The notes: generated by a model not told the origin, from the sequence alone. A stretch of DNA of 62,758 bases from GCA-016432345 sp964544105 (GCA_964544105.1 CAZIZQ010000001.1:1-62758), one strand, 5' to 3'; positions 26,848 to 35,529 are shown, counted from the stretch's first letter. A program made the numbers and translations.

Positions 26848-27507
26848 TTATTCTATAGTTATTCCGAGTATTTTGTCTCCGATTTCTATTTTTCCAACAA
26901 TATCCATTCCCTTTGTTACTATTCCAAAGTTAGTATATTGGCCATTAAGCCACGGCGACTCCTTTTTAGTTATAAAAAACTGGGCGTCGTTTTGGACTTT
27001 GCCGTCTCCCCGACTGGCCATACCGACCGATCCAACAATAAAAGGATTGTTATTAAATTCAACCGGCATGTTGCTGTTGCCACCTGTTCCATTGCCAAAC
27101 GGATCTCCACCTTGGATAACCCAATCTTCTACTCGATGAAAGGTAAGGTTGTTATAAAATCCGCTTTTTGCTTTGTTGACAAAATTGTAAACGGTATTAA
27201 TGGCATCCCGGGTATAAAAAGTCATGGTGATACTGCCTTTACTGGTTTTTACTACAGCACTTTTCGATGCCATTTCTTCTAAAAAAAGTTGTCCAAGCCT
27301 GGCGCTTTCAGAAGCCGGGTTTGCTGCTACAGATGCAGGTTGGTTAGGGGGTAGTTGTTGGGGTTGCACAGGCGCTGACGTTGGAGATGGCGAAAGGGGG
27401 ATAATTGTTGGAATAACAGTTGATTTTTGATCCTGTGAGTTTGCCATAAATAATATTCCTAACATGCCAAGCGCAACAATTGTGACAAAGAAAATAACCT
27501 TGCCCAT
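26848..27507 (-). CDS. Cyclophilin-type peptidyl-prolyl isomerase, membrane anchored
   Basis: Catalyses prolyl cis-trans isomerisation, probably on exported proteins. Start chosen at MGKVIFFVTIVALG (27507); it is followed by one TM/signal segment and a Pro/Gln-rich linker. The cyclophilin domain (from ~residue 85) shows YNNLTFHRVEDWVIQGGDP, GSVGMASRGD, DAQFFITKK and LNGQYTNFGIV. A TG-C-TACAAT -10 on the minus strand ends 7 bases before the ATG, suggesting a leaderless mRNA. The gene lies opposite to, and between, rpsG and fusA. Confidence 0.92.
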   Translation of the reverse strand: MGKVIFFVTIVALGMLGILFMANSQDQKSTVIPTIIPLSPSPTSAPVQPQQLPPNQPASVAANPASESARLGQLFLEEMASKSAVVKTSKGSITMTFYTRDAINTVYNFVNKAKSGFYNNLTFHRVEDWVIQGGDPFGNGTGGNSNMPVEFNNNPFIVGSVGMASRGDGKVQNDAQFFITKKESPWLNGQYTNFGIVTKGMDIVGKIEIGDKILGITIE

Positions 27508-27552
27508 GCGGGAGATTGTAGCACAAAAATTAAAAGTATGGTATACTGAATA

Positions 27553-27663
27553 AAGCTCAAAGTTCAAATCGCAAAGCTCAAAGTTACAACTAAAAGCTCA
27601 AAGCTTATAAGTTTTTTAGTTTTGAACTGTAGTTTTGAGTTTTGACATTTGAGTTTTGAGTTT
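27553..27663. repeat. TCAAA/TTTGA inverted-repeat element, copy 3
   Basis: Between the cyclophilin start and fusA, ending GAGTTTTTATT directly before the fusA ATG. Orientation is opposite to copies 2, 4 and 5: here TTTTGACATTTGAG is at the right side. The fusA promoter must be within or left of the element. Confidence 0.8.
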
Positions 27664-27668
27664 TTATT

Positions 27669-29786
27669 ATGGCTGACCAAAAATCAAGATTAACAGAATT
27701 AGATAAAATTAGAAATATTGGCATTATTGCTCATATCGATGCGGGGAAAACAACTACTACCGAGCGTATTTTATATTACACAGGAAAAACCTACAAAATT
27801 GGCGACATTGATGAAGGAAATACCCAAATGGACTGGATGGAGCAGGAAAAAGAGCGTGGTATTACCATTGTTTCTGCAGCTACAACCGCATTTTGGAAGG
27901 ATTATCGCATTAACATTATTGATACCCCAGGCCACGTTGATTTTACCGCAGAAGTCGAACGTTCGCTTCGAGTATTAGATGGGGGCATTACTGTTTTGGA
28001 TGCAGAAGAAGGCGTGCAGTCGCAATCCGAAACTGTCTGGCGCCAGGCAGACAAGTATAAAGTTCCTCGTATTTGTTTTGTTAATAAAATGGACAAACTT
28101 GGCGCCGACTTTTTGGCAACTGTTAAAAGTATCGAAGACAGACTTGGTGCAAATCCGGCAATTATGGTACTCCCAATTGGCCGCGAGCAGGAATTTAAGG
28201 GTATTTTTGAGCTTCTTACCATGAAATCTATAGTTTGGGGTGGCGAGGAGCTTGGGGCAAAGTTTACAGTAACCGATGATATTCCCGAAGGCATGGAGGC
28301 CGAGATTAAAGAATATAGAAATAAACTAATTGAAAAAATTTCCGAGACAGACGACGCCTTGTTAGAAAAATATCTTGGAGGAACAGAACCTCCAATCGAC
28401 GAGCTTAAAAAGGCGCTCCGTAAAGCAGTTATTGCATACAAATTAGTTCCAATTTATGCAGGCTCGTCATTGCGCAATAAAGGTGTTCAGCCGCTACTTG
28501 ACGCAGTGATTGATTATCTTCCATCTCCTGTTGATTTAGGAGAAGTAAAGGGTGTACATCCCAAAACGAATGCGCCAGAGGTTCGAAAACTTGTTGTGGA
28601 AGAGGCGCTTTCGGGTCTGGCTTTTAAAATCCAAAACGATCCACACGTTGGAAAAATTACCTACTACCGAGTATATTCAGGAAAAATTATAGCCGGATCT
28701 TATATTTATAACAGTACTAAAAATATTCGAGAACGCGTTGGTCGATTACTCCTTATGCATGCAAATCAAAGGGAAGAAATTAATGAAGCATATTCAGGAG
28801 AAATAGTTGCTGTTGTAGGACTCAAAGATACGACCACCGGAGATACGCTTTGTGATGAGGCAAAACCAATTATTCTTGAAAAAATTTCTTTTCCTGATCC
28901 TGTTATTTCTCTTGCAATCGAACCAAAAACAAAATCAGACCAAGAAAGACTTGGATATTCATTAAAACGTCTGATGGACGAAGATCCAACATTTCATGTT
29001 AAAACCAATCACGAAACAGGCCAAACTATTATCTCGGGCGTGGGAGAATTACAGTTGGAAATTATGGTCGACCGTATGAAACGGGAATTTAATGTGTTGG
29101 CAAACGTTGGCGCACCACAAGTTGCGTATAAAGAAACAGTCAGTAAAACTGCCGAGGCAGAAGGAAAGTACATTAAACAGTCCGGTGGTCGGGGACAATA
29201 TGGCCATTGTTTCTTACGTGTTGAGCCAAAGCCTAGGGGTGAAGGATACGAATTTGTTGATGCCATTAAAGGTGGCGCAATTCCGGCAGAATTTATAAAA
29301 TCTGTTGAAAAGGGCGTAAAGGAAACTATGGAAAACGGTATCTTACTCGGATATCCAATGGTTGATATGACAGTAACGTTGTATGATGGAAGTTTTCACG
29401 ATGTTGACTCGTCAGATATTGCCTTTAAAATCGCAGCATCACAAGCTTTGCAGGCAGTAACCAAAAAAGCAGATTTAACACTTCTTGAGCCAATTATGAA
29501 GGTCGAAGTAACTACTCCATCTGAATTTATGGGAGATGTTATTGGGGATTTATCTGCCAAGCGGGCGCAAATTTCAGGAACAGAAGAAAAGCATAAAGCT
29601 ACCATTGTTATGGCAATGGTGCCGCTTGCCGAACTTTCAGGATACGCAACAACTCTGCGAAGCATGTCTAAAGGTCGAGCAAGTTATTACATGGAGCCAT
29701 CACACTACGAAGAAGTGCCACGAAACATTGTGGAAGCAATGCTGGCAAAATCCACCTTCACTGGCCGCGTCAACGCCCAATCGTAG
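27669..29786 (+). CDS. fusA: Elongation factor G
   Basis: Translocation GTPase, 705 aa. P-loop IAHIDAGKTTTTERILYYTG, G3 DTPGHVDF, G4 NKMDKLGAD, domain IV GRGQYGHCFLRVEP, and the C-terminal TGRVNAQS region. Starts directly after repeat copy 3. tuf is 4 kb away rather than adjacent, so the str operon is split. Confidence 0.98.
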   Translation: MADQKSRLTELDKIRNIGIIAHIDAGKTTTTERILYYTGKTYKIGDIDEGNTQMDWMEQEKERGITIVSAATTAFWKDYRINIIDTPGHVDFTAEVERSLRVLDGGITVLDAEEGVQSQSETVWRQADKYKVPRICFVNKMDKLGADFLATVKSIEDRLGANPAIMVLPIGREQEFKGIFELLTMKSIVWGGEELGAKFTVTDDIPEGMEAEIKEYRNKLIEKISETDDALLEKYLGGTEPPIDELKKALRKAVIAYKLVPIYAGSSLRNKGVQPLLDAVIDYLPSPVDLGEVKGVHPKTNAPEVRKLVVEEALSGLAFKIQNDPHVGKITYYRVYSGKIIAGSYIYNSTKNIRERVGRLLLMHANQREEINEAYSGEIVAVVGLKDTTTGDTLCDEAKPIILEKISFPDPVISLAIEPKTKSDQERLGYSLKRLMDEDPTFHVKTNHETGQTIISGVGELQLEIMVDRMKREFNVLANVGAPQVAYKETVSKTAEAEGKYIKQSGGRGQYGHCFLRVEPKPRGEGYEFVDAIKGGAIPAEFIKSVEKGVKETMENGILLGYPMVDMTVTLYDGSFHDVDSSDIAFKIAASQALQAVTKKADLTLLEPIMKVEVTTPSEFMGDVIGDLSAKRAQISGTEEKHKATIVMAMVPLAELSGYATTLRSMSKGRASYYMEPSHYEEVPRNIVEAMLAKSTFTGRVNAQS

Positions 29787-29804
29787 TGTGTTTTTTCTCA
29801 CACT
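29785..29804 (+). terminator. Hairpin at the fusA stop
   Basis: AGTGTG (29785-29790) pairs with CACACT (29799-29804) around an eight-base T-rich loop. A second, imperfect inverted repeat (CTCACACTCTGAAAA with TTTTCACAGGGTGAG, 29797-29836) overlaps it. The T-run is inside the loop, so termination strength is uncertain. Confidence 0.45.
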
Positions 29805-29852
29805 CTGAAAACAAAAAATTTATTTTCACAGGGTGAGGGGAGAATGTCATTT

Positions 29853-29878
29853 GTATCCGTAGACTAGTCTACGGATAC
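29853..29878. repeat. Perfect 26-bp palindrome
   Basis: GTATCCGTAGACT followed by its exact reverse complement, with no spacer. It lies in the fusA to GH18 gap and has no T-tract after it. It could be a protein-binding or recombination site, or a cruciform. Confidence 0.7.
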
Positions 29879-29924
29879 TGAGTAAGGAGTAAAGTATTAA
29901 GAAGAAATGTTTTTTTGAAAGGTT

Positions 29925-29933
29925 TGGTATAAT
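29925..29933 (+). promoter_or_regulatory. Extended -10 (TGGTATAAT) before 29940
   Basis: TG-G-TATAAT ends 6 bases before the GTG start codon, predicting a leaderless GTG-start mRNA. Confidence 0.6.
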
Positions 29934-29939
29934 GGCGGG

Positions 29940-30992
29940 GTGGAAAAGGTTGTAGTTTTATTATTTTTGATTATTGGTGTTGCTGTTTTCTTTTTTCTGC
30001 AGAAAAAAGAAGAACAAAAAAAGCAAGTTTTGCCTGCGTCTGATGTTTTTATTTCTCCTACTCCAGAGATTATTCGTGATACCGAAAAGAAGTTTTTATT
30101 TGTTCCTTACTGGGGGCAGACGCAAGAGCGTATACCAGATTCGTTTGGAGATGGGTTAATATATTTTGGAGTTACTCCAGGAGAAGAAGGTGTTGATACA
30201 AAAGAAGATGGTTATTTAGGACTTGGCAGATTTTCGGCAATTGCCCAAGGACGGGATACATTTTTAACATTGCGGATGATTGATGATAAAACAAGTTTTC
30301 CCATACTCAAAGATAAGCCTCGTCAAAAGAAGATAATCGAAGACTCAGTTGCAATTGCAAAGCAATATAATTTTGACGGAATCGTTTTGGACCTCGAAAT
30401 TAGCAGTTTACCGTTTACAACGGTAACCGACCAGATGAATAGTTTTGTTACAGACTTTTCCAAAAGCGCAAAGTCAGAAAATCTCAAATTTTCCATGGTG
30501 TTTTTTGGAGATACGTTTTTCAAACTTCGGTCATACGATGTAACCGTATTACGGCAGTATCTAGATACAGTTTTTGTTATGGCATATGACTTTAGTAAAG
30601 CAAACGGCGATCCAGGGCCTAATTTTCCTTTGCCGGAGTTTACTCTGATGGTGCAAGATTTTCTAAACCTTATTCCAAAAGAAAAACTGGTGATTGTGTT
30701 TGGGATGTTTGGGTACGACTGGACAGTTGACGAACAAAATAAATCTATAAAGCAAGCACAGGCTAGGACACTCACAGTTGCCAAAAAGCAATTTATTGGT
30801 ACCTGTATATTTCTAAATTGTGTAGTAAAACGGGACGAGCAGTCGGCAGAAATAACAGTGTCGTATGTAGATAAAGATGGGAATAATCATATTGTGTGGT
30901 TTGAAGATGAAGAATCCGTGGCTAAAAAGAGTGAATTTCTCAAAGAGAAAGGAATTAAAAGTGTTGGTTACTGGGCATACTCGTATTTCTAG
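29940..30992 (+). CDS. GH18-like glycosidase, membrane anchored
   Basis: A 350-aa protein starting with GTG. TM/signal anchor at residues 3-20, then a TIM-barrel-like domain. The GH18 catalytic signature is FDGIVLDLE (residues 145-153), with E153 as the expected acid. VFVMAYDFSKANGDPGP and GMFGYDWTVDEQNK match later GH18 strands. The family includes chitinases, peptidoglycan/spore-cortex hydrolases of the YaaH type, and inactive lectins. Acting on cell-wall glycan outside the membrane is the likeliest role. Confidence 0.82.
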   Translation: MEKVVVLLFLIIGVAVFFFLQKKEEQKKQVLPASDVFISPTPEIIRDTEKKFLFVPYWGQTQERIPDSFGDGLIYFGVTPGEEGVDTKEDGYLGLGRFSAIAQGRDTFLTLRMIDDKTSFPILKDKPRQKKIIEDSVAIAKQYNFDGIVLDLEISSLPFTTVTDQMNSFVTDFSKSAKSENLKFSMVFFGDTFFKLRSYDVTVLRQYLDTVFVMAYDFSKANGDPGPNFPLPEFTLMVQDFLNLIPKEKLVIVFGMFGYDWTVDEQNKSIKQAQARTLTVAKKQFIGTCIFLNCVVKRDEQSAEITVSYVDKDGNNHIVWFEDEESVAKKSEFLKEKGIKSVGYWAYSYF

Positions 30993-30998
30993 TTTTCC

Positions 30999-31051
30999 CA
31001 CCTCGGAGGAGTCATGGTTTCACTTCGTTCAGCCTGCCACCATCCGAGGTG
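30999..31051. terminator. GC-rich hairpin between convergent genes
   Basis: CACCTCGGA (30999-31007) pairs perfectly with TCCGAGGTG (31043-31051) across a 35-base loop containing GGTTTCACTTCGTTCAG. It fills the gap between the GH18 and nadE stops and may stop transcription from both sides. Its GC content differs from the surroundings, so it may be an acquired hairpin element. Confidence 0.5.
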
Positions 31052-31053
31052 CA

Positions 31054-31791
31054 TCAGAGAGAGTATGGAATTTGGTGTTTGTAGGCGTTTGCTTTGACTC
31101 GTTGGATGATTTTTTCTGCATTTGGAAAACCTTTCTTAATAATTTCTTCAATAGTTAGTTTATGTTCAAAGTAGTAATATAGGACTTGGTCGGCTTCTTG
31201 GTAGGTAAAGCCAAGTTCTCCTTCATCTGTTTGACCTTCCCATAAATTGGCTGTTGGTTTGGCTGTGATAATTTCTTTTGGAACACCCAGGTATTTTGCC
31301 AGTTCAATAATTTGGGTTTTATATAAATGTTGAATTGGTTCTATGTCGGACGCTGCGTCGCCAAAGCGGGTAAAGTAGCCAAGGAGATGTTCGGATTTAT
31401 TCTCAGTGCCCACAACCAGGCATTTGTGTTTTTTTGCAAGATCATATAAAAAGATCATTCGAATTCTCGCCATAATGTTTCCGATACGAACATTGTCGTT
31501 TCGATTTACACCAAGATTTTGCACACAAGCATCAACAGCATTCTTTATATAAATTTCAAAAACATTTTTTGTGGGAGTAGTAATGGAAGAAGGAAAATAG
31601 GTAAGAGAAATAGGAAATATATTTTTTTCTGGGAGGGCTCTTTTGAGAAGCAGGAGGCTTGTGGCTGAATCAATCCCGCCAGATATACCAATTACGGCAT
31701 TTTTAATATTTTGTTCTTGAAATGTTTTTTTGAGAAACAAAACAATCTTTTCGGTTTCTTGTTTTGGATTAATTGATGGAATGATATTCAT
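31054..31791 (-). CDS. nadE: NH3-dependent NAD synthetase
   Basis: Converts nicotinate adenine dinucleotide to NAD using ATP and ammonia. The PP-loop is GISGGIDSATSLLLL near residue 38; GTENKSEHLLGYFTRFGDAASDIEPI and NLWEGQTDEGELGFTYQEAD are NadE signatures. At 245 aa it is the short form without a glutaminase domain, so free ammonia or a separate supplier is needed. nadD lies 1.6 kb away on the same strand, giving the last two steps of NAD synthesis. Confidence 0.95.
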   Translation of the reverse strand: MNIIPSINPKQETEKIVLFLKKTFQEQNIKNAVIGISGGIDSATSLLLLKRALPEKNIFPISLTYFPSSITTPTKNVFEIYIKNAVDACVQNLGVNRNDNVRIGNIMARIRMIFLYDLAKKHKCLVVGTENKSEHLLGYFTRFGDAASDIEPIQHLYKTQIIELAKYLGVPKEIITAKPTANLWEGQTDEGELGFTYQEADQVLYYYFEHKLTIEEIIKKGFPNAEKIIQRVKANAYKHQIPYSL

Positions 31792-31806
31792 ATCTATTTC
31801 GTCTCA

Positions 31807-31835
31807 TTGACTTTTTGATATTTTTGTGATAACAT
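31807..31835 (+). promoter_or_regulatory. Promoter of candidate small RNA A
   Basis: TTGACT (31807-31812), 17-base spacer, TAACAT (31830-31835). No coding gene follows on this strand. Confidence 0.5.
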
Positions 31836-31841
31836 CATCAT

Positions 31842-31880
31842 AGATTAGGGCGTCAACCGTTAGGATGATGGCTCTTTTTT
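31842..31880 (+). ncRNA. Candidate small RNA A
   Basis: About 39 bases from the predicted start to a six-T run (31875-31880). CATCATC (31833-31839) and GATGATG (31864-31870) form an inverted repeat, but the left arm overlaps the promoter -10 box, so the folded RNA is uncertain. No open reading frame. Confidence 0.3.
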
Positions 31881-31889
31881 ATTTGGGTA

Positions 31890-31919
31890 TTGACGATTAC
31901 ACAAAACATTTGATAAAAT
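31890..31919 (+). promoter_or_regulatory. Promoter of candidate small RNA B
   Basis: TTGACG (31890-31895), 18-base spacer, TAAAAT (31914-31919). It directly follows the T-run of candidate A. Confidence 0.5.
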
Positions 31920-31925
31920 ACATCT

Positions 31926-31985
31926 ATCATTAGGGAGAATACGAACAATAGACTACGTGTCTATTTGCAACGCCTCCCATTTTTT
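31926..31985 (+). ncRNA. Candidate small structured RNA B
   Basis: A ~60-base region with a two-part stem: GGGAG (31933-31937) with CTCCC (31974-31978), and AATAGAC (31947-31953) with GTCTATT (31959-31965) capped by TACGT. Two internal loops of 9 and 8 bases separate the helices. Six T (31980-31985) follow the closing stem, giving a good intrinsic terminator. No coding potential. The end abuts the stop of the opposing NYN gene. Identity unknown. Confidence 0.45.
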
Positions 31986-32508
31986 ATGGCTTTAACTCTA
32001 ACTTATTTTTCTCAAAAACAATAAAAGTTTTGTATTTCTGAAAAGGCTTCAATAATGATGACTCTGATTTATCATTCGGTACTATAATGCTAAGGAGTTT
32101 TTTGTTCTTAACCAAAAACTCATGAAGACAATAAAAATCTCCATCTCCTGAAACAATTACTGCTTTTTCGTACTTATCGTATTGAATTTTTGCTGCATGC
32201 AAAACGAGCTCCGCATCAACATTTCCTTTCACTTTGCCAAAACTGTCTTTAACAGTTGGTTTGAATACCAAATCATATCCATAAGATTTAAGCTTTTTAT
32301 ATAAAATCTCATTTTGTTTTACATATCCTATGCAAAGAAATGCTTTTTGTACTCTGAATTTGTCAGTTAAATATCTCCTGAATCTTTTGAAATCTAGTTT
32401 CCAACCTTTATAAACCACTTTTCCATGCTTAACGATATTCTTACTTGTCCCCAAGTTTAAATTCTGACTATCAATAAAAGCATATACTTTCGGTTGTTCT
32501 TTTTTCAT
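31984..32508 (-). CDS. NYN-domain (LabA/DUF88-like) protein
   Basis: A PIN-like nuclease-fold protein of the NYN/DUF88 family, often acting on RNA. VYAFIDSQNLNLG near the N-terminus supplies the first acidic residue; KGNVDAELVLHAA and KAVIVSGDGDFYCLHEFLV supply the others. I choose ATG 32508; a TTG at 32547 would add 13 residues without family similarity. Function in the cell is not known. Confidence 0.85.
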   Translation of the reverse strand: MKKEQPKVYAFIDSQNLNLGTSKNIVKHGKVVYKGWKLDFKRFRRYLTDKFRVQKAFLCIGYVKQNEILYKKLKSYGYDLVFKPTVKDSFGKVKGNVDAELVLHAAKIQYDKYEKAVIVSGDGDFYCLHEFLVKNKKLLSIIVPNDKSESSLLKPFQKYKTFIVFEKNKLELKP

Positions 32509-32575
32509 TTGTAATTTATTTGACTTAAATTCATTAAAATTTATCAACTAGCTACGTCCTTCGTTAAAAAAACGA

Positions 32576-33268
32576 TTACTCTTCTCGGATTTTTGGGTGA
32601 TGGATTATAGACAATGGGAATTCGATGTCGAAGGAATCGCGGGAAAGTAATTGTTTTGCTAAATCTTTCTTTTTCTCTCCACTAATAATTACAGCCACAT
32701 TTTTTGCACTTAAGACTTGCTGTGGACCTAAGGACATACCGTATTCTCGAAAATGAGAACCGCTATACGCTTGATTTTCGTGATTTTGATTAAATCCCGG
32801 AAGTAAATGTGTAACGTTCCAGCCGGTCTCCTCTTTTGTTCCTGGTATGACATTTGCATAATTTCCTTTTGGACCAATTGCTAAAATAAGTAGATCGATT
32901 TCTGCCTCAAAATCATCAATATGCGATGCTTCTGGTTTAACCACCTTAACTGCGACACCTGTTTTTTCTTGCAATGGAGCTAATAAGTGCTTTCTTGCAA
33001 ATCCTTCATAACTTGCAGGATCACTAGTTGAAACATAAACAAATAGAGGCTGCTTCTCTTCTAGCTGCTCATCCATGAGGACAAATTGAACTTTATCCCA
33101 ATTCTTAAATTCCTTCGCATGATTAATTGTCCATTCGTAAATAGGCAAAGGGGTACTTGATAATGGAGATGATACGCGGAACAAACCACTTTCTGTAGAT
33201 TTAGATTGTAAATCTTTCCAAAGATTCCCAACTGGTTCTGCAAGAGATGGAACTACTTTTTTTTTCAC
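32576..33268 (-). CDS. NagB/6-phosphogluconolactonase-like protein
   Basis: A 230-aa protein of the sugar-phosphate isomerase/lactonase fold. EIDLLILAIGPKGNYANVIPG aligns with the G-x-DGH-A region of NagB/DevB proteins, but the usual Asp-Gly-His is replaced by KGN, so catalysis may be altered. YGMSLGPQQVLSAKNVAVIISG fits the later strand/helix region. It starts with GTG; a TG-T-TATAAT -10 ends 6 bases upstream, implying a leaderless mRNA. Substrate not assigned. Confidence 0.7.
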   Translation of the reverse strand: MKKKVVPSLAEPVGNLWKDLQSKSTESGLFRVSSPLSSTPLPIYEWTINHAKEFKNWDKVQFVLMDEQLEEKQPLFVYVSTSDPASYEGFARKHLLAPLQEKTGVAVKVVKPEASHIDDFEAEIDLLILAIGPKGNYANVIPGTKEETGWNVTHLLPGFNQNHENQAYSGSHFREYGMSLGPQQVLSAKNVAVIISGEKKKDLAKQLLSRDSFDIEFPLSIIHHPKIREE

Positions 33269-33274
33269 GGTAAC

Positions 33275-33283
33275 ATTATAACA
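33275..33283 (-). promoter_or_regulatory. Extended -10 for the NagB-like gene
   Basis: TG-T-TATAAT on the minus strand, 6 bases before the GTG start. Confidence 0.55.
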
Positions 33284-33347
33284 CCATGAGTTATAAGTGT
33301 GGGATTGTATGATTGTATCTTTACCTGAAGATGTTGTGCTATGCTTT

Positions 33348-33863
33348 TTATTTATATAAACTGTGTTTTTTAATATACTCTTCTACTTTTGTTGGTACAA
33401 GGCCAGTTATTGGTTCACCTTTTTTTACTTTTTCTCGTATTTCGGTTGAAGAGATATTGGGAATATTATTTTTTCCATCTCGCTGGATAATAATAAGGCC
33501 AAAGGTGTGTGTTATTTCTTGCCATCCCTCCCATTTTGGAAAGTCTGCAATTTGGTCTGACCCAATAATCCAAGAAAAAGAGTGATGGGGGTGAAGTTCT
33601 TTTAGATCAATAAGTGTTTCATAGCTTATGCTTATCCCTCCTTTTATTATTTCGTAATCTGATGTTTGTATTGTTTTTGTTTCTAAAAGTACAGTCATGG
33701 CGAATCTGTCTTTGGCTGAAGTAAGGTTTTTTCCAAAGGCATGGGCAAAACAAGGCATAAGCCAGACTTGATCAAATTTCAGCTTCGAAATAACAGATTC
33801 AGCAATTTTTACATGACCATTGTGCGGCGGATCAAAGCTTCCGCCCAAAATTGCAATGCGCAT
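33348..33863 (-). CDS. nadD: Nicotinate-nucleotide adenylyltransferase
   Basis: Adenylates nicotinate mononucleotide in NAD synthesis. IAILGGSFDPPHNGHVKIAE is the nucleotidyltransferase signature with the HxGH motif; SFSWIIGSDQIADFPKWEGW and ISSTEIREKVKKG are NadD hallmarks. Length 171 aa. It diverges from tuf; a TATAAT on the minus strand (33871-33876) ends 7 bases before the ATG, so the mRNA is probably leaderless. Confidence 0.94.
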   Translation of the reverse strand: MRIAILGGSFDPPHNGHVKIAESVISKLKFDQVWLMPCFAHAFGKNLTSAKDRFAMTVLLETKTIQTSDYEIIKGGISISYETLIDLKELHPHHSFSWIIGSDQIADFPKWEGWQEITHTFGLIIIQRDGKNNIPNISSTEIREKVKKGEPITGLVPTKVEEYIKKHSLYK

Positions 33864-33888
33864 TTGGGGTATTATACAATTTTGACCC

Positions 33889-33917
33889 TTGACTAGGCAA
33901 GGGAAATGTTGTATATT
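33889..33917 (+). promoter_or_regulatory. tuf promoter
   Basis: TTGACT (33889-33894), 17-base spacer, TATATT (33912-33917), with a predicted start near 33924. It lies back-to-back with the nadD -10. Confidence 0.65.
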
Positions 33918-33935
33918 TATTTTTTATAAACACAT

Positions 33936-35123
33936 ATGGCAGATGTAAAAAAATTCGAAAGAAATAAACCACATATTAATATCGGAACCATCGGTCACGT
34001 TGACCATGGTAAAACCACCACAACCGCAGCAATTGCAACAGTCCTTTCTAAAAAGGGATTGGCAACCGCAAAAAAGTATGAAGATATAGATAATGCCCCA
34101 GAAGAAAAAGCACGAGGAGTCACAATTAACATTTCCCACATTGAATACGAAACAGATAAAAGACACTATGCACACATTGATGCTCCAGGTCACGCAGATT
34201 ACATTAAAAACATGATTACCGGTGCAGCACAAATGGATGGAGCAATTTTAGTTGTTTCTGCACCAGATGGTCCTATGCCACAGACTCGAGAACACATTCT
34301 GCTTGCGCGCCAGGTTGGTGTTCCATCAATTGTTGTATATCTTAACAAATGCGACATGGTGCAAGATGCAGAGCTTTTGGATTTAGTCGAAATGGAAGTT
34401 AGGGAGCTTCTTACCAAGTATCAATATCCTGGAAACGATGTGCCAATTATCCGCGGTTCATCTCTTAAAGCGCTTGAAGGCGACGCAGAATACGAGAAAA
34501 AGATTATGGAGCTTATGGATGCTGTTGATAACTACATTCCAACACCAAAACGAGATATCGAAAAGCCATTTATGATGGCTGTAGAAGACGTCTTTTCTAT
34601 TAAAGGACGAGGAACCGTTGTTACCGGACGGGTCGAGCGGGGACAAGTAAAAGTAAACGAGACTGTAGAAATAGTTGGAATTAGACCTACAAAATCAACT
34701 GTTGTAACCGGAGTTGAAATGTTTCGAAAGCAGCTTGACGAAGCCCAAGCAGGAGATAACGTTGGATTACTGCTTCGAGGTATCGAAAAAGACGATGTAG
34801 AACGAGGCCAGGTTATTGCCAAACCAGGCAGTATTACTCCACATACAGAATTTGAGGCAGAAGTATATATCTTAACTAAAGAAGAAGGCGGACGACATAC
34901 CCCATTCTTTACCGGTTACAGACCACAATTTTATATTAGGACAACAGATGTTACAGCAGAAGTTGCTTTGCCACAAGGTGTAGAAATGGTTATGCCAGGA
35001 GATAGTACAAAAATGACAGTTAAGCTTATTAATCCAATCGCTTTGGAAGAAGGATTAAGGTTTGCAGTACGAGAAGGCGGCAAGACAGTAGGAGCAGGAG
35101 TTATTAGCAAGATTCTTAAATAG
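33936..35123 (+). CDS. tuf: Elongation factor Tu
   Basis: Delivers aminoacyl-tRNA to the ribosome. GTIGHVDHGKTTTTAAI, DAPGHADYIKNMITGAAQMDGAILVVSA and NKCDMVQD are the GTPase motifs; domains II and III are complete. 395 aa. A weak/absent Shine-Dalgarno sequence precedes the start, while the following rpsJ has a strong one (GGGAGG). Confidence 0.98.
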   Translation: MADVKKFERNKPHINIGTIGHVDHGKTTTTAAIATVLSKKGLATAKKYEDIDNAPEEKARGVTINISHIEYETDKRHYAHIDAPGHADYIKNMITGAAQMDGAILVVSAPDGPMPQTREHILLARQVGVPSIVVYLNKCDMVQDAELLDLVEMEVRELLTKYQYPGNDVPIIRGSSLKALEGDAEYEKKIMELMDAVDNYIPTPKRDIEKPFMMAVEDVFSIKGRGTVVTGRVERGQVKVNETVEIVGIRPTKSTVVTGVEMFRKQLDEAQAGDNVGLLLRGIEKDDVERGQVIAKPGSITPHTEFEAEVYILTKEEGGRHTPFFTGYRPQFYIRTTDVTAEVALPQGVEMVMPGDSTKMTVKLINPIALEEGLRFAVREGGKTVGAGVISKILK

Positions 35124-35154
35124 TTTTGTACTTTAACTTGTTGGGAGGATATAT

Positions 35155-35463
35155 ATGCCAAGAGGAAGAATTAGAGTTCGTCTAAAAAGTTACGACGCGC
35201 GGGTTATCGACACCTGCTGCCAGCAAATTTTAGATACGGCCATTCGGACCGGCGCAAAAGTCGTGGGTCCAATCCCTCTCCCAACAGATAGAAGTTTATA
35301 CGCAGTAAATAAATCCCCATTTGTTGATAAAAACGCCCGAGACCATTTTGAAATCCGCGTCCACAAACGCCTTATTGACATTATCTCTCCAACCGACCGC
35401 ACCATCGATCAATTAACTCATCTCGAGCTCCCAGCTGGAGTTGATGTCACAATCAAGATGTAA
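35155..35463 (+). CDS. rpsJ: 30S ribosomal protein S10
   Basis: RIRVRLKSYDARVIDTCCQQI and GPIPLPTDRSLYAVNKSPFVDK are S10 signatures; 102 aa. It has a good Shine-Dalgarno sequence (GGGAGG, 8 bases upstream) and probably shares the tuf transcript, because a separate promoter and leader stand between it and rplC. Confidence 0.98.
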   Translation: MPRGRIRVRLKSYDARVIDTCCQQILDTAIRTGAKVVGPIPLPTDRSLYAVNKSPFVDKNARDHFEIRVHKRLIDIISPTDRTIDQLTHLELPAGVDVTIKM

Positions 35464-35485
35464 TTTGTATCTCCCCAGAAGCTTA

Positions 35486-35514
35486 TTGCAATTCGAAGCT
35501 GCTCGTTATATAAT
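35486..35514 (+). promoter_or_regulatory. Promoter of the rplC ribosomal block
   Basis: TTGCAA (35486-35491), 17-base spacer, perfect TATAAT (35509-35514); predicted start near 35521. It opens a ~107-base untranslated leader before rplC. Confidence 0.75.
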
Positions 35515-35529
35515 AAGTTTCAAATAAAC

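Noticed and set aside
29853..29878. The 26-bp palindrome as the fusA terminator
   Set aside because: No T-tract follows it and it has no loop.
31842..31985. A known riboswitch class for the nadE gap
   Set aside because: Both units are on the plus strand, opposite to nadE and the NYN gene, so they cannot be leaders of these genes; no known class was recognised.
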